DNA from: Anarhynchus alexandrinus
Lineage: Eukaryota; Chordata; Aves; Charadriiformes; Charadriidae
Direction of reading: 5' to 3'
Assembly: GCA_008711295.1 (NCBI GenBank)
Contig: VUYV01000100.1
Coordinates: 1,733,106 to 1,797,105 of the forward strand
Length of the DNA: 64,000 nucleotides
Positions within the stretch are counted from its first letter, which is position 1, and each line of letters begins with the position of its first letter. Positions 40,501-53,034 of the stretch are shown in pieces. The notes under the pieces were generated by a model that saw nothing but the letters and a program-made list of their open reading frames with translations, was not told the DNA's origin and did not search any database. The translations under genes were made by a program, and so were the position numbers.

Positions 40501-41279
40501 CAAATGCTTAGCTCTAAGTAAATTAGTTTAATCCAGAATCTATTATGGACTTTCTTACCTCTTGTCAAAAAATCTAAGTGCTAAAGAATTTCAGCAAAAA
40601 TTCTGAAGCATACATAGAATAATGCAAGACACCAGATTGGATGCTTCCTATGTAACTACTTATTAGTGGTACTCACAAACATGCATGGATGCCTACCGTA
40701 TAGTTTTGGGTATGCTATCATTTTAATGATATAGAAAGATTCACAATTTCATAACAAAGATCATATTGTTTACTATGTAATTAACTAAAAAAAAAGAAAT
40801 AAACAACAATTTTCAGCAGACTCAGAAATACTCTTTTTTTCTTGTTATCTGAAAATAGTAGTAGCTCCTTTCCTAACAATATAAAAACTTAAAGCACAAG
40901 ACCAAAATAGTAAAGTTATTTTAAAACTAGGTCCTTGATTTTGAAACATGTGGATCCATCCACATGTCATACTACTTCATGCTCTAGTTTATTGGGAGGA
41001 AACCCTAAGCTGTGGTATCAGCTTTTGCTTTTCACTGCAATCAGCCTTATACAACACTTCTGAGTGTTCCCATGTGCACAAAAAAATATTTTTGTCTTAT
41101 TTCAACACATTTTCCTAATTTTAATTAACTGCAGCTCAGATCTCTTAGATTAAAATCTAAAGCAAAAATATATTGTAAGCATGATTTTATTTAATTCTTA
41201 TACATTTTCCTGTATTTAGTAATTGCCTAGTAGCTAGACTTCAGTTCTTAGTTTTACCTTCACATTAAGGGTGATTTGT
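37529..41279. other. Unique non-coding sequence with an assembly seam
   Basis: No gene was recognised and ORFs are 87 aa or less. A single N at 37664 sits between two near-identical direct copies (37623-37663 and 37666-37721). The remainder is AT-rich unique sequence. Confidence 0.7.
37623..37721. repeat. Direct duplication across a single N
   Basis: Left copy 37623-37663 (41 bp) and right copy 37666-37721 (56 bp) are identical except that the right copy carries 15 extra bases (CAGTTCTTGAACAAA at 37677-37691). The N at 37664 lies between them. The pattern is that of two overlapping contig ends or two alleles placed end to end, rather than a biological tandem repeat. Confidence 0.92.
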
Positions 41280-41567
41280 ATGTACCAGATGGATATTAGG
41301 GCACTCCACCTCTGGTGAAGTGACAGCCCTCAAACCAGGATACTCTGGCAGAACCTAGTGTATTATTACAGTTATTACAGCCATGTGAGTTACAGAGGAC
41401 ATATTGCCACTAGCTTTGTGGTTTTGTGGACCCATTTGGGAGATGATGAAATATCTCCCAGTGACTAGCATTATCCAGTGTCTTACTTCACCAAGACAAT
41501 AAGGACAGGAATCCCTGAGCCTCATGGATCCCGAGTGAGTCGTAAAGCCTGTGTCTAAATCCATACA
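41280..41567. other. Unassigned GC-richer segment before a CR1 copy
   Basis: This segment is richer in G and C than its surroundings and is open on the minus strand (part of the ORF at 41355-41744, the remainder of which is antisense CR1). It does not match CR1 phrasing I know. It may be unique sequence or part of another decayed repeat. Confidence 0.4.
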
Positions 41568-41781
41568 TTTAGCCAGACTCTTTTCAGTGGTTCCCAATGA
41601 CAGAACGAGGGGCAATGGGCACAAATTGGAACATAGGAAGTTCCATTCAAATACATGGAAAAACTTCTTTACGGTTAGGGTGACAGAGCACTGGAACAGG
41701 CTGCCCAGGGAGGTTGTGGAGTCCCCTTCTCTGGAGATTTTCAAGACCCGCCTGGATGCAGTCCTGAGTAATGTGCTCTAG
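41568..41781 (+). pseudogene. CR1 ORF2 C-terminal fragment
   Basis: About 70 residues of the extreme C-terminus of CR1 ORF2 are open. The blocks [40 protein letters not shown] and [20 protein letters not shown] are recognisable and end at a natural-looking stop (TAG at 41779-41781). The upstream residues of the ORF (from 41551) read into non-CR1 sequence. No catalytic part of the protein is present, so this is a 5'-truncated dead copy. The minus-strand ORF over the same bases is antisense. Confidence 0.92.
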
Positions 41782-41862
41782 GCAATCCTGCTTTGTCAGG
41801 GGAGTTGGACTAGATGATCTCTAGAGGTTCTTTCCAACTCTGAAAATTCCGTGATTCCATGA
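41568..41862 (+). mobile_element. CR1 LINE 3' end, about 295 bp
   Basis: The copy begins in the ORF2 C-terminus (CCAGACTCTTTTCAGTGG), passes through GTTGTGGAGTCCCCTTCTC and GGACTAGATGATCTCTAGAG, and ends in a slightly decayed terminal repeat ATTCCGTGATTCCATGA. It is the same group as the copy ending at 21991. Confidence 0.95.
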
Positions 41863-44800
41863 AAATAATGTGAATTATTATCTTCTCTGATATCTGATTT
41901 TCAGTTTTGCTAATCTCAGTGGTTCTCAAGCAGCTAGGGCTGGGTTAAAATAACAGAATCTTCTAAATAAAAAATGAAAAGTAAAGCCATGAGTTTGCTC
42001 TGCTAGGACTAGATACCTCCTACAAAGTTTTGTATAGATACCACCTGCCTTCAGGGCCAGTCAGAGCTTATCAACACTTCAAAACTAAGGTGAGATTTTC
42101 TTAAAGTTCCTGTTTTGGGGTAATAGGGGTTTTCCAAAAGCCGCTTTCAAATGTTGATAACGTGAGCACAGGAATATTACTCTAGTAGCTTTCAAAAATC
42201 AGCTCCTTTCTGTAGAGCCAGCAAATCTACATTTATAACAGCAAATGTCACTTTCTATGTGAATATCTTAATACGTTTTGTAAATTGTATTCCTTGTTAA
42301 TAATCCCTCCAAGGGAAGTCCTTTTCCTTATTAACATATCGCTGCTCTTGTATAAGACCAAGAGGAACATGAACCTGACCCCCAAAAGAAAACAAACAAG
42401 AAGTTAAGGCCAAATTGTATGACGTATGGCATGATTACATGGCAGTACTGTAGACAGCAACATAACCTCAGTAGCACAGATATCAGCATTGACTAAACAT
42501 CTTAATATTTATTCATTTTCCCAGACAGATTTCACAGCCTGATTGTGCTCTGTGCTGTCACAACTACTATCTAACCTACTAGTTCACATATGCCTGAAAT
42601 AGTGATGGTGACTTTGGGCAAAACTATCAGTAACGTAACCACAATATAAAACTAGTTTGTCACTTGGAGGACATAGAGTTTTTGATCCAATTGTCAGCAT
42701 CTGTGAAATCAGAACATTATTTGGAGAAGCCCAATGCAAGCAGTCAGGCTTAAAAGTGTTGGTTGTTCAGATAAAGAAAAGAAAAAAAAAGGCAGAGAAG
42801 AGCTTCAGAAAGTTATATCATTTATTATTTCATCTCTGACATTCATAACAATGAGAAGATTCAAAGATGTGATCTTCTCTCTAGTGCTCATGATAAACTA
42901 CAGAAAATCACTCTCTGAAATTAATGGTGATTAAACAAATGATCCCTCAGATATTCAAAATTCCTTGAAGTAGGTCCCACATCATTTTTCCCTTCTGAAC
43001 ATTTTAATGATAAAATAAACATCATAAAAACATATATCAGACGATTAGATTAAAAATCCTTCTCAACGATCAAGACTCATATGCTTAATGCAGTGATAGT
43101 AATGAACCTACGGTAATGCTAAATAATAGACTGCTTTACTAGTTATCAGATAACACCCTTGGTTATGTCATAACTAATAAAAATTTTGGGCAAAGCAACT
43201 GTTTGGAATACCTTGTGTCTGGCATGGGCCAAATCTAAAACTCTTCCCCCGGCAAAACTGACTAGTTCAAATGGGACTGTTGAATAATGAAAGACTCTAC
43301 AAGGGTTTTAGGAGTTAGCTTCTGTGATATGGAAAATGGTACCAAAAATAGAAACCTATACCCACTCACTCTCAAATTAACTTGGAGGTCATATTAACTA
43401 ACTTGGTCTTAATTAATTTCTTCTTGTCCACCAGAAAAAGAAAAAAAAAAAAGGCAATAGAGGTAATGGAATATACTTCTTTTTCTCCCCAGGGAGAGGA
43501 AGGAAAGGTATTTTACTGTTTATGTTCATCACATAGAGGCTCACCAAGTAAAAAATCTAGCTAGTCTCTCAGCAGCTATTTTAATGGAAGATTGTTAAAA
43601 GGCAAGATCTAATTAGCGATGCTGATAAGATAATGTTATGAAATTCAAAATTTACCCTTTCCTCTCCAAGAATAATTAATTTCAATGATTTATTCCATTT
43701 TGCACAAGTTCTTTACTTATTGCAATTATATGATTATCTAATTAAGTCATTAGATATCAAGGCAGTTGTCATGGCAGAATTACATCCTGGGAATACATGC
43801 TATCTAAAATTCAAACATTCCACTACAAAGATGCCTTTGTTGTGTAGCAGGGAAGAGGGAGGATGTAAATGGCCTTCTAATGAAAAATTAGAAAAAAGAA
43901 AAAAGTTTAGAAAGTTTCAACTGAGAAAATGCAAACTTAAGTGATTTATGTGGTTAAGATCTCTCTAAATCAAACTCTGGAAAAGTTCACTGAACCTTCA
44001 CAAAACTCCACTTCACTGCAAAAATTGCCAGCACTGATAAGTATTTATGACTAAAATGTATCCATCAAACAGAAAGGCGAGCAGCTATGTTGAAGTCTCA
44101 GTATTACTACTACTTAGCATATTCTAATTCAGGTAACATTTTTTTATTAATTGCCTCTACTTACTTCAGTTGAACTAATAAAAGATTGTATAGATAATAA
44201 ATTATCACAATTTCACATATAGGGCTTTCTAGAAAAAACTGCCTCCATTCTCATACAAGCGAAAGAGTGAGGAAATATTTTAAAAAATCAGAAATGTCCA
44301 CTATTATTTTTAAAAGTGGGCAACATTTTTTTTTCCAAATTCAGATAAGCTGTGAGTATGTGGGGATGATAATCTTACGTAACTTGCTGTCTTAATTGCA
44401 GCTCTTTTCATCTGAAATCTCTCCACTGAGTAGGAGCAACACTGGGCAGCTGACTAACATCTACAGACATTGGTATTCTCTCAGTTGAACATACCTCCTG
44501 GGTCTGCATTTCAGAAGCAGTGAGACTCCATGACTCAAGGAAGGCAATACAGGGAATGTCTTACAGGAAACACTGCAAAAGATATGAAACTGAAGCTCTG
44601 TCCACATGTGCACGTACATTCTCAAGTCATTTTTATGTCATATCTGTAAGTACTATTCAAATAAAGTATACAATCCAAAGACTGTACCTGATCTGTAGTT
44701 TGCAATCAAAAATGTCTGAAGTCAATGGAATTTAGTGTGTGAGGTAATGCTCTTTTCATGAGCAAGGCTAGAAACTCAGTCGAGGGGGTTTTATTCCATT

Positions 44801-47777
44801 CTTTCCTTTGACAAAAGTTCAATGCTGAGATGAGCAAATGAGAACTGTAAGTAATAAATGCTTTTAATGGAAACTGACATTCATTTTTCAAAGCTCTTTT
44901 GCAACTTGGCAAGAAAAATTTAACGAATAGGTTTGTGAGTTTCTAAAGAAAAGAATGACACAGCAGTACGAAGGTTAGCACTATAAGAACTGTAAGAAAT
45001 TTGAGAGCTATGGTCTGTCCAAAAGTTCTCTCAAAATTTGCTTAACTTGGTTAAAAAGTATAGAAGATTAAAAGTGAGAAAACAACTTGAACTAAAGGAT
45101 ATCAATATTTTCCAGTGATAAAACAGTGCAAATAACTTCCTACTGACCCAAAGAAAAGAGTAAAAACTCCATAGCTCATGCAGTTTAGAACTGGACTGAT
45201 AAAAGCATTATTTAATATATTGAAGGAAATAATTCTATACCAATTTCAGAGAGACAGACCTCTGTTGTATAACCCAAGATATATTTTCTCATTCTGATTA
45301 TCATTAGTCCTTGTTATTGAAGAAGAACCTTTTCAGCACAAGTCAATTTTATCCAAAACATCATATATATGTATTGACACTACAGCAATTTAACCCTAAT
45401 TTTCTTGCCTTTTTTTTTTTTTATGGTAACAGAAATTGATCAGATATTTTATTCCCGTAGAGATAGATTAAATAAATAGAAAACAGAACCAAACAGAAAT
45501 CCCGGACAGAATCTTAAATAAAGACTTGTTATATCCTATGACTTCTGTTGACTGTGTGACCCTTTTCTCATCTAGAGTATGTGTCAAGGCCAGAAAGAGA
45601 TCACAGACTGAGTTGGAAGGAAAGTTGTTACTGATGTGAAACATTAAGTTCTCCCATGTGCACATACTCCATTGCCCTACTGCCCAACTTATGTGGTACA
45701 GTTTATCCTAATTTTTGTCCTGCTCTGCGCTTCTCTTCTGCATAGAAATATTACAGTGAATTGTAAGTCAGTGTGCCCAAAATCTAATTCTGCAGCACAG
45801 GGGATGCTTTTGAATAACAATTACTGATTTATAAAATATTCCAAACTACAAAGACCAGATGAAATCACAGTCCCTTTGCAGATATTCTGCGAGCAGAAAA
45901 GCAATCCAATCAGTTGTTGTGGTGACACTTGCCCAGCTTTGTCCATTTATCTTACAGACAGTATTCATCTCACTCTTGAATAGTATGAAAATCAGTTACA
46001 AACCAAACAGAAACTCTATTCCTCACTTTTATTTAGGGAAGTTTTAGATGTGTTTAAAAGCCGAAAAAGAAAAGGCACATGCAAATCTTTTTGTCAAGGT
46101 AAATGTCATTCAACCATCTAGTGTGTCAAACAAGGGTGTGCAGGGCCAGGATCAACATGCTGCAGCTATTATCACTAATACCCACCATATGCCTTCAAGG
46201 ATGGAAAACTTGATACGTGACAGATCACTGGAGACAAACAAGGAAGGATAATGGGTGTTGGAAGATGTTCTCCCCAGCTCCCTCCTGCTTTTCCATACAG
46301 AGCAGGAGTGTGGGGGAAGTCAGAGAAAACAGGGTGACATAAGTAGCTACTTTTGCAGGCTGTGTTTTTCTTACTGTTAGTGCTGTATTTTCATTAATAT
46401 TAATTAAATTATTTCTGATCTACAGCAGAACAAGTGAGTGAGTGTTTGGACCAACATTCAGCATTTCATCTTAAGCATAATCTTGTAATTAAAATGGGAA
46501 AAAATATTTAAGAAAAACACTATTTAAGGAAAAAATCCTCTCTTTTTAATCTTGTATTTTAAAACTCTTTTCATAGAAGAAGAAAATTATTGCAGGGGGA
46601 CACGACACGACATACAGAGCAAGGATGAATGTGTGATACTGGTTCACATGTTTGCAGTTTCTAAAAATGCTGTGTGACCATAGTGCTTCATAAAGACAGC
46701 AGGATTCCTACACACACCACAGACAGGCAGATCTACAGAATTTTAGACAGGAAAAAAGCATCCTTCCCCTCCCTGCCTACACCCAAAGCCACACATCTAG
46801 GTAATTTGGATTTTAAAGTTACGTTCCTTGAAGGAAGATTAGAGTCTTACCTTCGAAGATACTTCAAAGTGTCAGAAATTTCAGAGCCCTCAAGCCCTGA
46901 CATGAGGTTTGGTTCATTTTGAACACTGCAGAAGAATAAATTCATAAGAGCTTATACATTGATAGAATCTTCCTCTTATTGTACTGACAAGATTTCCCTG
47001 TGTTTCTCCTGGGACTCATTTTTTTCTGTCCCAGTGGTCCTTCTGGGAAATGTGGAAATTAACCTTTACCAATTCTGTGTGTTCTCAAAATACCATGCTT
47101 TCACGATTTCTCTAAAGAAGTTTGACAGTCACTGTGAGCTTACACTTATAACAAGGACTGCATCTGCTGTCCTGAAAGCATATTGTCCCTAGGAGTCCAC
47201 TAGGGGCTCACGGAGCCCTTGCCTCTGTGACCTTCTTTACAACCTCTCTACCTTTTCATGACAATTAAGCCACCAACACTCTTTAAATTACTTGCAAAAT
47301 TGTACCCTGAGATCTATAATGTCCCTACCCAACACTACCATGCAGGATTTGTTTGAAGGACCAGAACAAAAGGCAAGATTCAAAATGCAAAGAGACATGA
47401 TGAATGCAATGTTTCTAAGCATTAATTTTCTTCCAATTTCCATATAAATATACATTGCTTCTGAGGTTAACAATTTACAGCAATAAACAGCATAAAGACT
47501 GGGAATGTGTCAAACAGAAAAAAATCTGTGTTTACAGTGAATGTATTGCCTTTTAAAGAAGCACATGTTTGTGAGGGACTCTGTGACATAGTCTCTTTTG
47601 CCAAATCAGTGAACATGTTTCTTATTTGCAACAGAGATAAAAAGGGTGAGTGAAGGTAAGTGTTTCAGGTTTTGTGACCCATAGCACCAGGTCTATCCCT
47701 ATGTAGAGGAGTCAAAAAGAACATCCCAGTCTGGGAAGGAAATGGAGGTTAAAAAAAACCTGTATGCATTGTTCTTA
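41863..47777. other. Unique AT-rich non-coding sequence
   Basis: No gene was recognised and ORFs are 82 aa or less with no identifiable motif. Simple tracts include A-runs near 42785 and 43441 and T-runs near 44323 and 45411. A 21-bp segment at 47635-47655 sits between a good splice acceptor and a GTAAGTG donor, but a microexon claim rests on nothing more. Confidence 0.65.
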
Positions 47778-47853
47778 GAATCATAGACTGGTTTGGGTAG
47801 GAAGGGATCTTTAAAGATAACCTAGTTCCAGCACCCCTGACACGGGCAGGGAA
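47778..47853 (-). mobile_element. CR1 LINE 3' tail, about 75 bp
   Basis: On the plus strand, AGAATCATAGACTGGTTTGG, GGAAGGGATCTTTAAAGATAA and CACCCCTGACACGGGCAGGG are the reverse complement of a CR1 3' UTR end of the same group as the 27-kb copy. It is short and diverged. Confidence 0.85.
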
Positions 47854-48439
47854 AATGCAGCGGGTAACACAGAGGAATGGGAGTAAAGTGCTGTTGTTAA
47901 CAAAGGAATTGATCCAAACAAGGTTACTTCAGAAATAAAGGCCATATCAACAACGGCTCAGCAGAGCTTTCTTTCAGTATTATATGTTTTTAAATGAGTA
48001 ATGCAACATGTGTCAGCATTTTTCAAAAACCTATTAAAAATACCAATGTGTTAAATAGTAACAGTATGGATAGCCCAGCTAGAGAGGAAAACAAAATATA
48101 ACAAAACAAATAAACCAAAACCACTAAGGGCTTATCTAGAAAGCACTAGAGGTTGAATATAGTTTGCTAAACAAAGATAAGGACAGTTACTTTTGTCATA
48201 GCTATCCTGTTCATCTGAGTATTTATCTTGTCTCCCATATTCTTAAAGTAACCATCGCTTACCTTGATAGAAAAGAACAGAAATATCACTAAGACCGCTG
48301 TCCACAGTAGTGTCATCACTATATTCAAGGATTATATAAATAACGAGCTTGATACTTTGTCTTGTATGAAGCTTCTTTATGTGCTTTTTATGTGCTCACA
48401 GAGTTAGATAAAACCAGAACATACCTGCAAACCAGAACA
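47854..48439. other. Unique non-coding sequence
   Basis: This is AT-rich sequence between two CR1 copies. Nothing was recognised in it. Confidence 0.7.
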
Positions 48440-48865
48440 CACTGCATCCAGCTCTGGAGTCCCCAACATAAGAAGGACATGGACCTGCTGGAGCGTGTCC
48501 AGAGGAGAGCCACGAGGATGATCCGAGGGCTGGAGCACCTCTCCTATGAGGAGAGGCTGAAGGAGTTGGGGCTGTTCAGCCTGGAGAAGAGAAGGCTCTG
48601 GGAAGATCTTATTGCGGCCTTCCAGTCCCTAAAGGGGGCCTACAGGAGAGCTGGGGAAGGACTTTTTACTAGGGCATGTAGTGATAGGACGAGGGGGAAT
48701 GGCTTCAAACTGGAAGAGGGCAGGTTTAGATTGAACATTAGGAAGAAGTTTTTCACTTTGAGGGTGGTAAGGCACTGGAATAGGTTGCCCAGAGAGGTTG
48801 TTGAGGCCCCATCCCTGGAGGTGTTCAAGGCCAGGCTGGACGTGGCCTTGGGCAGCCTGGTCTAG
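48362..48865 (+). pseudogene. CR1 ORF2 C-terminal fragment, 140 residues still open
   Basis: The open frame is 167 codons. The first 27 or so are flanking non-CR1 sequence, and the other 140 are the C-terminal part of CR1 ORF2, unbroken to its natural stop (TAG at 48863-48865). Recognisable blocks are [79 protein letters not shown] and [20 protein letters not shown]. The region lies downstream of the reverse-transcriptase palm, so the catalytic motifs and endonuclease are absent and the protein could not act. The preserved frame reflects young age, and selection need not be invoked. No promoter is seen upstream. Confidence 0.93.
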
Positions 48866-48954
48866 CGGGAGGTGTCCCTGCCTATGGCAGGGGGGTTGGA
48901 ACTCGATGGTCTTCAAGGTCCTTTCCAACCTAAACCCTTCTATGGTTCTATGAT
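48440..48954 (+). mobile_element. CR1 LINE, well-preserved 3' fragment, about 515 bp
   Basis: It starts at CACTGCATCCAGCTCTGGAG inside ORF2 and runs without a frame break through the end of the coding region and a 3' UTR (TCTAGCGGGAGGTGTCCCTG, GGAACTCGATGGTCTTCAAG). It ends at a terminal repeat, CTTCTATGGTTCTATGAT. The open frame and close match to the 27-kb copy make it one of the younger insertions. A second CR1 tail of the same group starts about 95 bp downstream. Confidence 0.96.
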
Positions 48955-49049
48955 ACCTAGTCTTCCTATATTAAATGGGAAACCACTAATAAATAACCCT
49001 CTCTTCTGGTAGGATAAACTGAAATACAGAAAGTTCGGGTGAGTTCAGG

Positions 49050-49143
49050 GTCTCACGGAAGGTATCCCTGCCTGTGGCAGGGGGCTTGGAACTAGACGAT
49101 CTTTAAGCTTCTTTTGAACCCAAACCATTCTATTATTCTGTGA
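49050..49143 (+). mobile_element. CR1 LINE 3' tail, about 95 bp
   Basis: GGAAGGTATCCCTGCCTGTG, GGGGGCTTGGAACTAGACGA and AACCATTCTATTATTCTGTGA are a diverged CR1 3' UTR end of the same group as the copy ending at 48954. It is too diverged from that neighbour to be a recent tandem copy of it. Confidence 0.9.
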
Positions 49144-52100
49144 AGATGGAACAGCATATGCAAAACAATGCATGAACAGTTTTATGAGGGTAGACAGGTG
49201 CAGGGCTGTGTATAAAGAAAGGTTATTGGCAGAAGAGATGAAGTCCAGTTTTAAGTTACTGAAAGCTGTCTTTTGCTCTAACGTAATTATATGTTCACAC
49301 TAGCAGGACTCAAAAGGAAGAACATCAGAAAACCCTTCATTAGCATTTCCTTTATGTACATTGCCACACCACCCACAGTTTGGAACAGAGTCCCAGGCAA
49401 ACATACCTTTCCACTAGTCACAAAACTGGTTGCAATGTAATGACATCAAGTTGCATAAGATTTTTCTCATGGGTATTAAAGAAGTTTATGCCTTCACTCT
49501 ACCTCCAACCTCATAACACTTCCTATGAAGGAAGGTTTAACCATACATTCTGAACATAGCCAAGGACCTCTTAATGAGTTCAAATCATTACGAGTTTTCT
49601 CAGTGTAGGGATTTTCTTGAATATTTAGAAAGTTCCCAAAACATTGCGGCAGCTGCTAAATAAATTGAAGCAATAATAACAATAGGCTTCTGTTAAATAC
49701 CAAACTATGAAATTTTTGCTTTTGTCCTGTATTTGTCAAAGGAGTGTGACTATCACAAAGACAACAACTGATCTGTATCCTACCCATCTCCCATTAAGAG
49801 TCTGAGGAATTACTTGCACTTGCCTCACTCAAATCATGGTCATCTGGACTAATCCCATAAAATCAACACCCTTGAACTTAAAGAGATAGATGTCTCAAAG
49901 GCCAAAATGCTGCTCTTCTGAGAAAGTGATGAATGCCAGAAGCTGACAGAACATCACTTACTGGCTTTTTCAATGATGATCTTGTTGCTAGACATTAGTT
50001 CCTAAAGCAGAAGCTCCTTCTTTGAACAAGGGACCAGATCAGTCTTATGTTCCTTCTAAAATAACATGTCTGTGATCAATGAAAATGAATTCTATGACAT
50101 CTGCCCTGTATTGCAGGGGGGTGCAGGGGATATCAACAAGCAATATAAATTCAGAAAGAAAATTCTACATCCACATTTGTAGAATAAAAAAGGCTTACAG
50201 TCTTCTAGTTTAGTATCTGCTTGTTTTCTTCAGCTTATTTATTTTATCACTTGCTTTTTAGATTTGATCATATATCCAGATCTCCCTTCCAGCATACCAA
50301 ATGCAGAACTCGCAGATTAAAAATGATCTTTTATATCATGTCTGAAGAGTACATTTGCTTTGGATTCGTGAGCTCCTTTGGCTTTGGGGAGTGAATTTTA
50401 ACACATGGAGAACAGTTATTCTTTGAGCAGCCCTGGAAACCCACAAATATTTCTAGACATAATTCTGCCTTCAGCCACATTCATACAGCAGTAAATCTAG
50501 AGCTACTCCAGATTTACAGGGATATATGGAAAAATAGATTATTTTTTTTTTCTCATTACAGATTCTGTTGCTTTGGCAGTAGAATGGGCCAGAGTGTGCT
50601 AAAAAATCCACAGATGAAGGAAAGAAAGTTCGCTGTTTTCATGCATATTGGGTAGAAAATATCATTCAATAATCACATTCACAGAGGAAAGGAGAACAGA
50701 TGTAGAAGAGACATTTTATATCTTTGTTGCTCTGAAAGCTATGGTGATAACAATGCCACTTATACATATATTTATCCCCAATGCTTATAACTGTGATTCA
50801 CTCTAACTTTCCAACTGTTCAGGCATGTGGGTATTTGTTACAGTGATGCAAGCCTATTGCCACTCAGATTTAAACCACACATTTCTTTTTTATTTCTTTT
50901 CTGGCTAACAGCCCAAATCCACGCAGCAGGTGCTGTCTCAGGAATGTCACCATCTAATAAAAGTACCGTAACATAACACAGAGCCAATAAAAATTTCTTT
51001 GCATACACTTTTTTTTTCCTGACAGACTGGATTCCTAATAAGACAACGTCTACAAAATCTAAGGAAGATGAAAATATAAGCTTTATCATTATGTGGATAC
51101 TTTTTTCTCCCTTGTTTAGGCAATGAACTCAGATATCGGGTGACAGAAGCTGTACAAGATTTGTACAAACCTTTCTCTGTCATCAAAACAGCCAGGGAGA
51201 TGGGGAGCCCTGGAATTATGTGTTGTTTTCATTATTTCTTGGCCAGAACTATGATTCCATTCAAGGCTGGATAAAGGATTTAATCCAAGTAAATACAATT
51301 AAAACAATAGGACTGGGGAAATCAACAATTGTTGGGTAAAAGATTTACAGACTAATTTTAGCCATGAGATCTGCATGTATGTAAATCAGAGACCTTGTAT
51401 TTGTTAGGATGCTGCTTTCATTTATCTGTTTTGTAATGTAGAGCACTTCCAGGCAGATCTAATCTGAGATATGATTTAAACACCCGGTACTTCATAAATC
51501 CCATATACACAAAACTAATTAGCAGTTCAAGCAAAGGAAACATTTCAGCTTTCAGCAATATTTTAGAGGCCCTGAAACTGGGGAAAAAAGTCATTAGACA
51601 TCACACTGAAATGCTGAAGTGCAGACACAACAGTATTTTCAAGTTGGATGCACAGACAGTGGCAGTACATGTCTAATGACTTTATTTCAGCTGTAGCTGC
51701 TCTTCTAATTGACTTTTTTATTTTTTCAAAGACAGACATTCAAAACAAGGTTCAGAGGTGGAATAAGTTATATTCAACAGAATAGGATGCATAAGACATA
51801 AATACATCTGTTTGTTCTTTTAAAACTCCTTCTGTCTGTCTCGCTCAGAAAGTCTTTCAGCACTCAATCTGTTCTGGCTGTGCAAAATAGCTAAAAAATG
51901 TCACAAGGTCAAAAATGTTTATTTTTGGTGTACAGATGTAGATATGTAGCTAATCACTTAACATGAAGTATAGTCTTCAGCGTAGTAGAACAGGTCATGT
52001 TCAAGTACATGGTGCTAAATTTTGAGAATTTCTAACAGACACTGTCTCTGCCCAACACAATGCAAATGCTTATGCAAATCAGAAAATTCACTTTTGCAAA

Positions 52101-53010
52101 ATGAACATACACTAGTTAGGTTCTTTTCTCTGAAAAATCATCATTTAGCTTTTCAATTGTACATTAAAATTGTCTTTTAAAATTTGCCCCAAGATGTCAA
52201 ACCACCTTGGAAACAGTAATTGTATTTGAGAATGTGTTGATAGAACAAAAATAATCATAACCCCTATAAAGATGGAAATACTATAATAGAGTGGCTTGCT
52301 GTAGGGAAGTACCTTTGCTCAAGACAGCAATCTAAACATGAATATATAACTCCCAGAAATCAGCAGGGCTTAAGCACAAGTTAAACACTAAAAATATACT
52401 TTAAATTTTCTCTGAATCGGGGCCAAAACAATTAAGTAGTTTCCCCAGATTTCCACAGTGACCCAAACACCCTGTTAGTAGGCTTTTTTTTCTAACTGTT
52501 GGGTGGTACTGCCTCTTACAACAATGATCTGCTGATCTTGCGTACACTGGGCTCTGCAGGGGAAGAAAAATAATTATTGCAAGGCAAGATAACACAGACC
52601 GGTGGTCTTAAATTAAAATATTAACTGCCTTTGAAAGTTATTATTTACCTGCCAAAGCCTCAAGTACTAATCTTAAATATGCCAGAAAATGTTACATTGA
52701 AGATCACATGAAATATAAAGCTGCATCAGCACTTAGCAGCTGTGTTTTTCAGTTGGAAATGAAGAGCTGTTATTTTTAGTCCACAATTGCTGATCAATTC
52801 TGCTTTTCTTTGAAGTGTGTGTTTTCACTGCGGTATCGCTCTGAAATTTACAGTATGCTCTGACACACAGAATGCTTGATGGAGCACCCCTTTATTCGTT
52901 TCATTTCTTCTTGGCAGAAGAGAGCAGTGTAAAGAGGAAACATAAGTAACCTTCCAAAGAAGGAATGGAAAGTGCTAAGGCGCTTCCGCTTTTCCGTCTC
53001 TTTCTCACTC

Positions 53011-53034
53011 TTTTTTTTTTTTTTTTTTTTTTTN
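53011..53034. repeat. 23-T homopolymer ending in an N
   Basis: Twenty-three T residues are followed directly by a single N at 53034. The N probably marks an unresolved homopolymer length or a closed gap. Read on the minus strand this is a poly(A) run followed by GAGTGAGAAAGAG, a phrase very similar to the one following the poly(A) run at 34.8 kb. Confidence 0.9.
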
